Positions 38,145 to 47,948 of a DNA stretch of 64,000 nt are shown piece after piece (the first letter of the stretch is position 1; every line of letters begins with the position of its first letter). Below the pieces are notes generated by a model. The model did not search any database. It was not told the origin of the DNA and saw only the letters and a list, made by a program, of their open reading frames with translations. The translations under genes were made by a program, and so were the position numbers. Origin of the DNA: Burkholderiaceae bacterium. Lineage in GTDB: Bacteria > Pseudomonadota > Gammaproteobacteria > Burkholderiales > Burkholderiaceae_E. The DNA lies in the NCBI GenBank assembly GCA_027493945.1, contig JAOSJU010000001.1:372001-436000 (forward strand). The letters run 5' to 3'.

Positions 38145-38891
38145 ATGAAGCTCAACGACAGCATCGCGATCGTCACCGGCGCCGCCTCGGGCATCGGCCC
38201 GGCCACCGCGCAAGGGCTGGCGCAAGCCGGCGCCACCGTGGTGCTCGGCGACATCGCCGACGAAAAGGGCGAGCAGGCGGCGGCCGCGATGCGCGCCGCC
38301 GGCCAGCGCGCCGAATACCTGCGCTGCGACGTCACCGACGCAGCCTCGGTGAACGCGTTTCGCGACGCGGTGCTCGCGCGCCACGGGCGCGTCGACATCG
38401 TGGCCAACGTCGCCGGGTGGGGGAAGATCCAGCCCTTTCTCGAAAACGACGACGCGTTCATCGACCGGGTGGTCGAGCTGAACTTCATGGGCACGGTGCG
38501 CGTGGTGCGCGCGTTCCTGCCCGGCATGGTCGAGCGCAAGCGCGGCAAGATCGTCAACGTGTCGAGCGACGCGGGCCGCGTCGGCAGCACCGGCGAGACC
38601 GTGTACTCCGGCGCCAAGGGCGGCGTGATCGCGTTCACCAAGGGGCTGGCGCGCGAGATGGCCCGGCACAACATCACCGCCAACTGCGTCTGCCCGGGCC
38701 CCACCGACACGCCGCTGCTGCAGGCGGTGCCCGAGAAGCACCGCGAAGCCTTCCTGCGCGCGATCCCGATGCGCCGCTTCGCCCAGCCCTCTGACATCGC
38801 CGACGCGGTGACCTTCTTCGCCAGCTCGCGCTCGGACTACGTCACCGGGCAAGTCCTCAGTGTCAGCGGCGGGCTGAGCATGGTAGGTTGA
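38145..38891 (+). CDS. Short-chain dehydrogenase, BadH-like
   Basis: A 248-residue NAD(P)-dependent oxidoreductase. The cofactor motif TGAASGIG is at residues 11-18, NVAGWG replaces the usual NNAG near 87, the catalytic Ser is in VNVSSDAGRVGS, and YSGAK supplies Tyr and Lys near 155-159. The whole chain resembles 2-hydroxycyclohexanecarboxyl-CoA dehydrogenase (BadH), including ASDAARVGS-like and GQVLSVSGGLSM segments, so a cyclic or branched acyl-CoA substrate is plausible but unproven. GAAGGAATC precedes the ATG. First gene of an operon with a TRAP transporter. Confidence 0.85.
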   Translation: MKLNDSIAIVTGAASGIGPATAQGLAQAGATVVLGDIADEKGEQAAAAMRAAGQRAEYLRCDVTDAASVNAFRDAVLARHGRVDIVANVAGWGKIQPFLENDDAFIDRVVELNFMGTVRVVRAFLPGMVERKRGKIVNVSSDAGRVGSTGETVYSGAKGGVIAFTKGLAREMARHNITANCVCPGPTDTPLLQAVPEKHREAFLRAIPMRRFAQPSDIADAVTFFASSRSDYVTGQVLSVSGGLSMVG

Positions 38892-38947
38892 CGCGCCGCT
38901 ACAATCACCGGGCCGCACATACGAACGGATTCACAAAGGAGACACCG

Positions 38948-39976
38948 ATGACCAACGCATCACGACGCAGCGCGCTCCAGGCGGGCGCGGCACTGGGCCT
39001 CGGCCTGGCCGGCCTTCCCCGCGTCGCCACCGCGCAGGAGCCGATCAAGCTGCGCATGTCGCACTTCCTGTCGCCGATGGCACCGGCGCAGACGAAGCTG
39101 TTCCAGCCCTGGGCCGAGCGCGTCGAGAAAGATTCCGGCGGGCGCATCAAGTGCGAGATCTATCCGGCGATGCAGTTGGGCGGCAAGCCGCCGCAGCTGT
39201 ACGACCAGGTGCGCACCGGCGTGGCCGACATCATCTGGACCGTGCCCGGCTACACGCCGGGGCGCTTCCCGATTTCGGCGGTGTTCGAGCTGCCCTTCGT
39301 CGTGGGCTCCAGCGCGCTGGCCACCGCGCAGGCGATCTGGGAGTTCTACAAGGCGCACCTGCGCGACGAGTACAAGGACGTGCACCCGCTGCTGCTGCAC
39401 TGCCATGCGCCCGGCCTGGTGCACATGAAGGACAAGGCCGTCACGCGCATGGAAGACCTGCAGGGCAAGAAGATCCGGCTTCCCACCAAGCCGGTGGGCG
39501 ACGCGCTCAAGCTGATGGGCGCCACGCCGGTGGGCATGCCGCTGCCCGAGGCCTACGAGGCGCTGTCGCGCGGCGTGGCCGACGGCGTGACGGTGCCGTG
39601 GGAAGTGATGAAGCCGCAGCGCCTGAACGAGCTGGTGAAGTACCACACCGAGACCGGCCTGTACACCAACGTCTTCCTGATGGGGATGAACAAGCAGAAG
39701 TACGACAGCCTGCCGCCCGACCTGAAGGCGGTCATCGACAAGAACTCGGGCGACAACTTCATCAAGGAGATCGGCAAGGCCTGGGACGACGCCGAACTGC
39801 CCGGCCTGCAGCAGGCGAAGGAACTGGGGCACACGATCGTCAAGCTCTCGCCCGAGGAGAAGGCGCGCTGGAAGAAGACCACGCAGCCGGTGGTCGACGC
39901 CTGGATCGCCAGCACCCCGAACGGCAAGGCGCTTCACGACGAAGCCGTGTCGCTGATCGCGAAATACGACAAATGA
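38948..39976 (+). CDS. dctP: TRAP transporter solute-binding protein DctP
   Basis: A 342-residue periplasmic binding protein. The N-terminus MTNASRRSALQAGAALGLGL carries a twin-arginine-like leader (ASRRSAL) with cleavage likely after VATAQ. The mature part is the DctP fold: IKLRMSHFLSPMAP, then KKIRLPTKPVGDALKLMGATP, where the arginine that holds a carboxylate ligand is expected, and YEALSRGVADGV. It would capture an organic acid for the DctQM permease. AAAGGAG precedes the ATG. The stop overlaps dctQ by 4 bp. Confidence 0.92.
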   Translation: MTNASRRSALQAGAALGLGLAGLPRVATAQEPIKLRMSHFLSPMAPAQTKLFQPWAERVEKDSGGRIKCEIYPAMQLGGKPPQLYDQVRTGVADIIWTVPGYTPGRFPISAVFELPFVVGSSALATAQAIWEFYKAHLRDEYKDVHPLLLHCHAPGLVHMKDKAVTRMEDLQGKKIRLPTKPVGDALKLMGATPVGMPLPEAYEALSRGVADGVTVPWEVMKPQRLNELVKYHTETGLYTNVFLMGMNKQKYDSLPPDLKAVIDKNSGDNFIKEIGKAWDDAELPGLQQAKELGHTIVKLSPEEKARWKKTTQPVVDAWIASTPNGKALHDEAVSLIAKYDK

Positions 39977-40500
39977 GCGAGGGCGGCAGCCGCACCGGCG
40001 ACACCGGTGCGGCGGCCCGTCTCGGGCTCGAACGCGCGCTCGAGCGCGCGTGTACCTGGCTGGCGATCGGCGGCGGCGCGGTGATGCTCGCATTTACCGC
40101 AATCTCGGTCGGCAGCATCCTCAGCCGCACCTTCTTCGGCTCTCCGCTGGTGGGCGACTTCGAGCTCACCGAGCGCGGCACCGCGATCGCGGTGTTCGCG
40201 ATGCTGCCCTATTGCCACCTGCGCGGCGGCAACGTCGTGGTCGACATGTTCGTCGGCATGTTCCGGCCGGCGCTGCGGCGCGCGCTCGCCGTGCTCGGCG
40301 ACGTGCTGTTCGCGATCGTCGCGGCGCTGATGACCTGGCGGCTGGCGCTGGGCGGCATCAATCAGTACGAATTCAACGACATGTCGATGATGCTGCAGAT
40401 CCCCACCTGGTGGATGTTCGTGCCGCTCGTCGCTTCGATGGCGCTGCTCACACTGGTGTGCGTGGCGCGCGCGGCCCGCGGCGGAAAGGAATTCCGATGA
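39973..40500 (+). CDS. dctQ: TRAP transporter small permease DctQ
   Basis: A 175-residue inner-membrane protein with four membrane segments (around residues 28-50, 66-85, 105-125 and 143-163) and the family segments SRTFFGSPLVGDFELTERG and HLRGGNVVVDMF. It links the DctP binding protein to the large subunit DctM. Both ends overlap neighbours by 4 bp, so the three subunits are translated together. Confidence 0.92.
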   Translation: MSEGGSRTGDTGAAARLGLERALERACTWLAIGGGAVMLAFTAISVGSILSRTFFGSPLVGDFELTERGTAIAVFAMLPYCHLRGGNVVVDMFVGMFRPALRRALAVLGDVLFAIVAALMTWRLALGGINQYEFNDMSMMLQIPTWWMFVPLVASMALLTLVCVARAARGGKEFR

Positions 40501-41814
40501 GCGGCATGGCGATCTCGCTGTTCATGTTCGTCGTGCTGGTCGGGCTGCTGATGATCGGCGTGAACGTCGGCCTGTCGCTGCTGCTGGTGGGCGGCGTCGG
40601 CTACATCTGGGTGTCGGGCCTCGATCCGATGCTCAACTACATGAACTCCGCGCCCTATTTCCAGACGGCCACCTATTCGCTGTCGGTGATCCCGCTGTTC
40701 GTGCTGATGGGATCGTTCGCCACCGCCTCGGGACTGTCCACCGGGATCTTCAACGCCGCGGCCGCGTGGCTCGGTCACCGCCGCGGCGGCGTGGCGATGG
40801 CGGCCATCGGCGCCTGTGCCGCGTTCGGCTCGATCTGCGGCTCGTCGCTGGCCACCGCGGCCACGATGGCGCACGTGTCGCTGCCCGAGATGAAGCGGCT
40901 GAACTACTCGGGCAGGCTGGCCACCGGATCGCTCGCGGCCGGCGGAACGCTGGGCATCCTGATCCCGCCGTCGGTGGTCCTGGTCATCTACGCGATCCTC
41001 ACCGAGCAGTCGATCGGCAAGCTGTTCATCGCGGCGATGGTTCCGGGCGTGCTCGCCGCGCTCGGCTACATGATCGCGATCGCGATCGTCGTGCGCTTCG
41101 ATCCCGAAGCGGGCCCGGCCGGACCGAAGGCCACCCTTGCGCAGAAGACGAAGACGCTGCTCGAGTTGCTGCCGGTGATCATCGTCTTCGTGGTGATGAT
41201 GGGCGGCATGTACGGCGGCTTCTTCACGCCCACCGAAGGCGCGGCCGTCGGCGCGGCGGCCACCGGGGTGATCGCGTACGTTCGCGGCGGCATGCGCATG
41301 AAGGGGCTCTTCGAGTGCCTGCTCGGCACGGCCAGGATTACCGGGATGATCTTCCTCATCCTGATCGGCGCCGACCTGTTCAACGCGTTCCTCGCAATCA
41401 CGCAAATGCCCACGCAGGCAGCCACCGCGATCGCCAACAGCGGCTATGCGCCGATGACGGTGCTGGCGCTGATCCTGCTGATGTACCGGTGCTCGGCTGC
41501 GTGATGGATTCGATGTCGATGATCCTGATCACGATCCCGGTGCTGTTCCCGATCGTGATGAAGCTCGAATTCGGGCTCCCCCCGAATCCACCGCGATCTG
41601 GTTCGGCATCCTGGTGCTGATCACCGTCGAGGTCGGGCTGATCACGCCGCCGTTCGGGCTGAACGTGTTCGTGATCAACTCGCTGGCGCCCGAAGTGCCG
41701 ATGACCGAGTCGTTCCGCGGCGTGATGCCGTTCCTGCTCAGCGACTTCATCCGGGTGCTGATCCTGATCGCGTTCCCGATCATCACGCTCGGCGTGCTGC
41801 AAATACTCGGTTAG
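40497..41814 (+). CDS. dctM: TRAP transporter large permease DctM (two frameshifts)
   Basis: A large polytopic permease of about 439 residues that imports the solute with sodium. GACAAFGSICGSSLATAATM and GGTLGILIPPSVVLVIYAIL are the conserved DctM loops. Near 41486-41489 the frame breaks where CCGG replaces a likely CCTGG (repair gives LMYLVLGCVMDSMSM). It breaks again in the C6 run near 41579-41584, where one C is missing (repair gives LPPESTAIWFGILV). The final part VGLITPPFGLNVFVINS is normal. The stop overlaps rmuC. Confidence 0.9.
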
Positions 41815-43190
41815 GGCGCGGCGCCCGAGTCGTCTTCGAGCAGCTGCGCGCTGGTGGTCTCGGGCAGCGACTCGACGTCGCGCAGCTTGCGCTCGATCGC
41901 CCGGGTGCGCACCGCCGCCGTGCCGAGCGTGGTGCTCGCGCGGTCGATCTGCTCCTTGGTCTTCGCGAGCACGTCGCCGAACTTGCCGAACTCGGTCTTC
42001 ACCGCGCCGAGCAGCTGCCAGACCTCGCTCGAGCGCTTCTCCACCGCCAGCGTGCGAAAGCCCATCTGCAGGCTCGACAGGATCGCCGCCAGCGTGCTGG
42101 GGCCGGCGACCACCACGCGCCAGCTGCGCTGAAGGTCGTCCATCAGGCCCGGGCGGCGCACCACCTCGGCGTACAGGCCCTCGGTGGGCAGGAACATCAG
42201 CGCGAAGTCGGTGGTGTCGGGCGGCGAGACGTACTTCGTGCGGATCGTCTTCGCCTCGAGCCGCAGGCGCTGCTCGAGCTGGCGCGCGGCCGCCTCGGCG
42301 GCCACCGGATCGGCCTTCTCCTGCGCGATGACCAGCCGCTCGTAATCTTCGCGCGGGAACTTCGCGTCGATCGGCAACCACACCGGCGCCTCGTCGCCGC
42401 GGCCGGGCAACCGGATCGCGAACTCGACGCGTTCGTTCGAGCCGGGCACCGGCGCGACGTTGGCGGCGTATTGCTCGGGCACCAGCAGCTGTTCGAGCAG
42501 CGACGCGAGCTGCACCTCGCCCCAGGTGCCGCGCGTCTTCACGTTGGTCAGCACGCGCTTGAGGTCGCCCACGTCGGAGGCCAGCGCCTGCATCTCGCCC
42601 AGCCCCTTGTGCACCTGCTCCAGGCGGTCGGACACCTGCTTGAACGAGGCGCCCAGCCGCTGCTCGAGCGTCGCGTGCAGCTTCTCGTCGACGGTGCGGC
42701 GCATCTCCTCGAGTTTCGCCGCGTTGTCGCCCTGCAGCTCGCGCAGCCGCCGCTCGAGCGTCTCGCGCAGCGCCTCGAGCCGCTGCTCGGTGCCCTCGCG
42801 CAGCGCGTTCAGGCGCTGCTCGTTGCTCTCGCGCAGCGCGCCCAGCCGTTGCTCGTTGGCCTCGGTGAGCTTGGTGAGCTGCTGCGCGAAGGCGTCGATC
42901 TGGTTGTTCTGGACCCCGGCGATGGTGCCCATCTGGTGGGTCAGGTTGCGGCCCAGTTCGGCCAGTGAGCCACTGAGCTCGAGCCGGTTTTCGCGCGCCT
43001 GCGACGCGGTTTCCTCGCGCAGTTCGCGCTGCTGCTGCAGCTGCGCCCGGTTCAGCCTGGCCAGCTCGTCGAGCGCGGGCGCCAGGTCGGGGGCGCGCCG
43101 CAGCGCCAGCGCCACCAGCAGCACCACCGCCACCGCGATGAGCACCAGGCTGGCGATCGACAGGACATCGTTCACGGACAAGGTCGGCAC
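41811..43190 (-). CDS. rmuC: DNA recombination protein RmuC
   Basis: A 459-residue protein: an N-terminal membrane helix (LSIASLVLIAVAVVLLVALA), a long coiled coil (about residues 40-165), then the RmuC nuclease-like domain with RGTWGEVQLASLLEQLL, LPIDAKFPREDYERL and SPPDTTDFALMFLPTEG. RmuC limits recombination at inverted repeats and short duplications in E. coli, which is notable given the large palindromes in this window. The coiled coil includes four 11-residue repeats. Start is GTG 43190; ribosome site weak. Confidence 0.93.
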   Translation of the reverse strand: MPTLSVNDVLSIASLVLIAVAVVLLVALALRRAPDLAPALDELARLNRAQLQQQRELREETASQARENRLELSGSLAELGRNLTHQMGTIAGVQNNQIDAFAQQLTKLTEANEQRLGALRESNEQRLNALREGTEQRLEALRETLERRLRELQGDNAAKLEEMRRTVDEKLHATLEQRLGASFKQVSDRLEQVHKGLGEMQALASDVGDLKRVLTNVKTRGTWGEVQLASLLEQLLVPEQYAANVAPVPGSNERVEFAIRLPGRGDEAPVWLPIDAKFPREDYERLVIAQEKADPVAAEAAARQLEQRLRLEAKTIRTKYVSPPDTTDFALMFLPTEGLYAEVVRRPGLMDDLQRSWRVVVAGPSTLAAILSSLQMGFRTLAVEKRSSEVWQLLGAVKTEFGKFGDVLAKTKEQIDRASTTLGTAAVRTRAIERKLRDVESLPETTSAQLLEDDSGAAP

Positions 43191-43282
43191 TTTCGCTCAG
43201 GCTTCTCGAAAAACACGATATCCGCGAGCATACTTGGGAGCCGGCCGGCTCCAAAACGCGGAATTTCCGTCAGGAGGCCCTC

Positions 43283-43661
43283 ATGAGAGTTCCCGCACTG
43301 GCTCCGCTCGCGCTGTTTGCCGCAGCGCTGGCCGCGTCGCCCGCACTGGCCGCCGCCGCGGCCCCCGCCGAAGGCGGTTCCACCGTGTACCGCTGCGCGA
43401 CCAGCGACGGCCGCACGGTGTTCTCCGATGAGCCCTGCACCGGCGCCAGCCGCGGGCAGGTCTGGAAGCCGAAGGTCGTCGCTTCGGGCATCGCACGCTC
43501 GGGCGGGCCGGCGGGCGCACCGGCACCCGCACGCGCCACCGAGGCGCCGCGCCGAGGATCCGTTCGTCGATTGCCAGCGCCGCGGCGGCCACTACGAGCT
43601 TGCCGCGCGCATCTGCCGGCTGCCCGACGACGCGACGCGGCAGATGTTCGACCCGAAGTAG
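43283..43661 (+). CDS. Secreted DUF4124-type protein (one frameshift)
   Basis: A protein of about 125 residues with a signal peptide (MRVPALAPLALFAAALAASP, cleavage likely near ALAA), then the DUF4124 core VYRCATSDGRTVFSDEPC. One extra base in the GCGCCGCGCC stretch near 43548-43560 shifts the frame; the continuation reads AEDPFVDCQRRGGHYELAAR and ends TRQMFDPK. Function of the family is unknown; the paired cysteines suggest a disulfide-bonded periplasmic protein. CAGGAGG is a strong ribosome site. Confidence 0.72.
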
Positions 43662-43668
43662 CGGCGGG

Positions 43669-46244
43669 TCAGGCGTCGCGCAGCGTCGCCAGCGGCGGCA
43701 CGCGCAGCACGCTGCGCAGGCTCAGCCATCCGGCCAGCAGCGCGAGCGCCGCGCCGATCGCGGCGCCGGCGGCCAGCACCCACCAGCGCGGCTCGTAGTC
43801 GAAGCGGAACACCTGGTCGGCGAGGACCCAGCCGATCGCGATCGACCCCGCAGCGGCGAGCACCCCCGCGAGCGCGCCGCTGAACGCCAGTTCGATCAGC
43901 TGCGCGGAGGCCAGCTGTCGCCCCGAGGCGCCGAGCGCGCGCATCAAACCCGCTTCGCGCACCCGCTCGTCGCGCGAACTGGCGAGCGCGCCCCAGAGCA
44001 CCGCGACGCCCGCGGCCAGCGCGAGCACGAACAGCACCTGCACCGCGCCGATCACCTGGTCGAGCATCGACTGCACCTGCCGCAGCAGGTTGCCGGTGTC
44101 GAAGACGGTGAGGTTCGGAAAGCGCCGAACCAGTTCGCGGTCGAGGCCCGGCGACGACTCGGGCTGGTGATAGGCGGTGATCATCGTCTGCGGACGCGCG
44201 GCGAGCGCCGCGGGCGAGAGGATCATGAAGAAGTTCACCTTCATCGAATCCCAGGCCACCTTGCGCACGCTGGTCAGGCGCACCGTGACGGTCTCGCCGG
44301 CCACGTCGAAGCCCAGTTCGTCGCCCAGCGCGAGGCCGAGCGTCTTCATGATGCCCTGCTCGGCCGACACCTCGTGCGCGCCGGGCGCGAACCAGCGGCC
44401 CTCGACGATCACGTTGTGAGACGGAAGCTCGTCGGCATACGAGAGGTTGAACTCGCGGTCGACGAGCCGCTGCGCGCGATCGCCGTCGAAGTCTTCCGGG
44501 CGCACCGGCCGGCCGTTCACCGTCACCAGCCGGCCACGCACCATCGGGTAGAGGTCGGGCGCACGAACCCCCGCCGCCCCGAGCGCCGCCTGCACCTCGG
44601 CCGTCTGCCGGGGCTGAATGTTGACCACGAAACGGTTCGGCGCATCCGGCGGGCTGGCGCGCCGCCAGCCGTCGATCAGGTCGGTGCGCGTCACCGTGAG
44701 CAGCAGCAGGGCCATCAGCCCGACCGACAGCGCCACAGTCTGCGTCACCGTCATCGCCTGCCGGCGCGACCACGACGCGAAGGCCAGCCGCAGCGCCGGG
44801 CTGCCGGCGACGAAGCGCGCGTGGCGCAACGGCTCGAGCACGCGGATCGCCGCGAACGCGGCCCCGACGAACATGAGCGCGCCCAGCGCGAAGCCGCCGA
44901 TCGACACCAGCGCCAGCCGAGGATCGCGCGCGAACCAGAAGAGCAGTCCGCCGAACGCGGCCGCGGCGAGCACGATCGCGACCCAGGCCGACGCAGGCGC
45001 GCCGGCGACTTCGCGGCGCAGCACGCGCAGCGGCGGCACGCCGGCGAGCCGCAGGAAGGGCCAGGCGCCGAAGCCGCCCATCAGCACCAGCGCGACCACC
45101 AGCGCCTGTGCGGCGGGCAGCCAGCCCGCGGGCGGCAGCGGCACTTCGATGAGCGTGGCCACCGCGGCGACCAGCCCGAAGTGCACCGTCCAGCCGAGCG
45201 CGACACCCAGCGCCGCACCGGCCAGCGCCACCCAGAACAGTTCCATCCCGAGCAGGCCCAGCAGGCGCCGTTGCGACAGGCCCATCGACTTCATCACCGC
45301 GCAGCCGTTCAGGTGGCGTTCGGCGAAACGACGCGACGCGAGGCCGATCGCCACCGCCGCGATCAGCGCCGACAGCAGCGCCACCAGCGACAGGAACTGC
45401 CCTGCCCGGTCGAGCGTGGCGCGCAACTCGGGACGGCCGCTGTCGAGCGACTCGATCCGCTGGCCGCGCCCCAGCCGCGGCTGCGCCCATTGCGCGAATT
45501 CGGCCACCGCGCGCGGCTCGCCGGCCAGCATCAGCTGCCAGCGCACGCGGCTCGCGGGCTGCACCAGGTGCGTGGCCGGCAGGTCGTCGAGCGAGAACAT
45601 CGCGCGCGGCGCGAAGTTGACGAAGCCGGTGCCGCGATCGGGTTCCAGCGTGATGAGCCGCGTCACGCGAAAGCTCGCATCGCCGAAGGCCACCGTGCCG
45701 CCGTGCGCGACGCCCAGCGCCTGCGCGAGTTGCGGATCGAGCCAGACCTCGCCGCGCGCGGGTCCGCGTGCTGCGGGCACGCCGACAGGCCGCTGCGCGC
45801 CCGCTGCGCCCGCTGCGCCCGCTGCGCCCGCTGCACCGGCCGAACCCGCTGCGTCGGCCGGACCCGCTGCGTTCGCCGCGACCTCCTCGACCCGCACGCG
45901 GCCGCGCAACGGGTAGCCTTCGCTCACCGCCTTCACCGACGCGAGTTGCGGCAGGCCGCCGGCGATCGCCATGCTCGGGAACACCACGGTGCGCGCCACC
46001 CGCAGGCCGCGGCGCGCGGCCTCGGCCACGAGCGCCTCGTCGGGGGCGCGTCCGAGCCGATCACCGGGTCGGCGCCCAGCAGCTGCGCGGCCTCCTGCTC
46101 GAGCGCGCCGCGCATCCGGTCGACGAAGAAGCCGACGCTGGCGATCGCGCCCACCGCGACCACCAGCGCGGCGAGCAGCAGGCGCAACTCGCCCGCGCGC
46201 CAGTCGCGCCGCGTGAGCCGCAGCGAAAGCAATACGTCGTGCAT
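43669..46244 (-). CDS. FtsX-like ABC transporter permease, YbbP type (one frameshift)
   Basis: A permease of about 858 residues. The N-terminus MHDVLLSLRLTRRDWRAGEL precedes the first membrane helix; two FtsX core domains follow, each with three helices (around residues 270-390 and 720-840), separated by large periplasmic parts. This is the YbbP architecture, where an ABC ATPase (YbbA) and the lipase TesA often lie beside it; neither is here. The frame breaks near 46047-46051 in a G/C run missing one base, between VIGSDAPP and EALVAEAARR. A 9-bp tandem repeat lies in the N-terminal periplasmic part. Confidence 0.85.
45802..45837. repeat. 9-bp tandem repeat within permease gene
   Basis: Four in-phase copies of CGCTGCGCC (the last CGCTGCACC) encode an AGAAGAAGA run on the minus strand, with degenerate copies on both sides. 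Being a multiple of three, copy-number change would lengthen or shorten the protein without breaking it. Confidence 0.85.
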
Positions 46245-46251
46245 CGGGGGA

Positions 46252-46989
46252 TCAGAGCCGGAAGGGACTGAAGTCGGTCTCCCGATCGTACCAGTCCTCG
46301 CGCTCGGCGCTCTTCAGGAATCCGACCACCTTGTAGGTGACCGGCGTGAACGCCACCTCGACCAGCGTCTTGGCGATCCACTGCGAGACCATCAGCTGCG
46401 GCACCAGTTCGTTCGGAATGATGCCGCTGTTCCAGAACGCCAGCGGATAGAACAGCGCCGAGTCGATCCCCTCGCCGATCACCGTCGAGCCGATCGTGCG
46501 CGCCCACAGGTGCCGGCCTTCGGTCAGCAGCTTCATCCGCGCGAGCACGAACGAGTTGGCGAACTCGCCGCAGAAGTACGCAACGAGCGAAGCCAGCACG
46601 ATGCGCCAGGCGTTGCCGAACGCCACCTCGTAAGCCTGCTGGTGCGGCCAGCCCGGCGCGGGCGGCAGCTGCACCACCGCCCGGGCCATGAACGCGGCGA
46701 AGCTCATCGCGCCGAAGCCGGCCCAGATCACGCGCCGCGCCTTCGCGTAGCCGTAGACCTCGGTGAGGATGTCGCCGAAGATGTACGAGAGCGGGAAGAA
46801 CAGCACGGCGGCGCCGAAGGTGACCGTGCCCACCAGCGGCAGCTGCATCTGCACCGCCTTGGCCGGGCCGAGCAGGTTCGAGCAGAGGTAGACGGTGACG
46901 AATCCCGCCATCAGCAGCTCGTAGTAGCGGTAGCTGCGCGGTGGCGGCGGCGGGCGCGCTGCGCCGCCGGACCGAGGTTTTTTAATCAT
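46252..46989 (-). CDS. yhhQ: Queuosine precursor transporter YhhQ
   Basis: A 245-residue integral membrane protein of the COG1738 family, which imports queuosine precursors such as preQ0 or preQ1. Typical parts are FPLSYIFGDILTEVYGYAKA, GEFANSFVLARMK and GEGIDSALFYPLAFW, with six predicted membrane segments. The ATG at 46989 (MIKKPRSGG) is preceded by GAGGCT. It is 7 bp upstream of the permease gene, so the two may share a transcript. Confidence 0.92.
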   Translation of the reverse strand: MIKKPRSGGAARPPPPPRSYRYYELLMAGFVTVYLCSNLLGPAKAVQMQLPLVGTVTFGAAVLFFPLSYIFGDILTEVYGYAKARRVIWAGFGAMSFAAFMARAVVQLPPAPGWPHQQAYEVAFGNAWRIVLASLVAYFCGEFANSFVLARMKLLTEGRHLWARTIGSTVIGEGIDSALFYPLAFWNSGIIPNELVPQLMVSQWIAKTLVEVAFTPVTYKVVGFLKSAEREDWYDRETDFSPFRL

Positions 46990-47059
46990 GGTTGAGCCTC
47001 GAACATGAAGCGCGAAGCATAGCCGATTGCTACCATCGGCCCAGCTCACGGAGAACCCC

Positions 47060-47895
47060 ATGACCGACCGTCACTTCCGCCTCGGGATCGCCGACCGCGT
47101 CGCGCGCCTGACGCTGGACCAGCCCGCGCGGATGAACGCGATGAGCCCGTCGTTCTGGCGCGAGCTCGACGCGATCCTCGACACGCTGCAGCGCGATGCG
47201 CCGGCGCGGGCGCTGGTGCTCGACGCCACCGGCAAGCACTTCTGCGCCGGCATGGCGCTCGAAGCCTTCGGCTCGGCGATCGCGCCCGACGAATCGAGCG
47301 CCGCCGCGCGCGCCAACATCGCGCCGCTGCTCGCCGGGATGCAACGCACCTTCGACCGACTGGCCGAGCTTCGCATGCCGGTGCTGGCCGCGATCCAGGG
47401 CGCATGCATCGGCGGCGGCGTCGACCGGTCTGCGCGGCCGACATGCGCTACTGCACGCGCGATGCGTTCTTCTGCGTGCAGGAGATCAACATCGGCATGG
47501 CCGCCGACCTCGGCACGCTGCAGCGGCTGCCGAAGCTGATCCCCGAGGGGGTGGCGCGCGAACTCGCCTACACCGGCCGGCGGCTGCCGGCCGATCGCGC
47601 GTTATCGGTGGGCCCGGTCAACGAAGTGTTCGAAGACGCCGACGCGATGCTCGCCGGCGTGATGCAGGTCGCACGCGAAATCGCCGCGAGGCCGCCGGTG
47701 GCGATCTGGGCCAGCAAGCAGGCGATCGACTACGCGCGCGATCACTCGGTGGCCGACGGACTGCGCCAGATGGGCTGGCTGCAATCGGGCCTGTGGGACA
47801 CCGCGGCGGTGGCCGAGGCGATCCGCGCGCGCGCGCAGAAGCGCGAGCCCTCGTACCCCGACCTCGTGCCGCTGCGCCACTTCACCGACGCCTGA
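47060..47895 (+). CDS. Enoyl-CoA hydratase/isomerase family protein (one frameshift)
   Basis: A crotonase-fold enzyme of about 278 residues. The oxyanion-hole segments HFCAGMAL and IQGACIGGGVD are intact, followed by the frame break at 47425-47428 (CCGG for a likely CCTGG; repair gives GGGVDLVCAADMRYCTRD). The second half, INIGMAADLGTLQRLPKLIP, has the Asp and Leu pattern of dienoyl-CoA isomerases (ECH1-like) rather than hydratases, so delta(3,5)-delta(2,4)-dienoyl-CoA isomerase is plausible. Divergent from yhhQ. Confidence 0.86.
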
Positions 47896-47897
47896 AC

Positions 47898-47942
47898 CGG
47901 CGCCGGCATCGCCGCGCCGGCGACGACGCGCCGGCGCGCCGG
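47898..47942. terminator. GC-rich palindrome between convergent genes
   Basis: Between the two convergent stop codons lies a run of nested palindromes including CGCCGGCGCGCCGGCG. It can fold into a strong hairpin. There is no T run, so termination is plausible but not proven. Confidence 0.4.
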
Positions 47943-47948
47943 CGCGCG

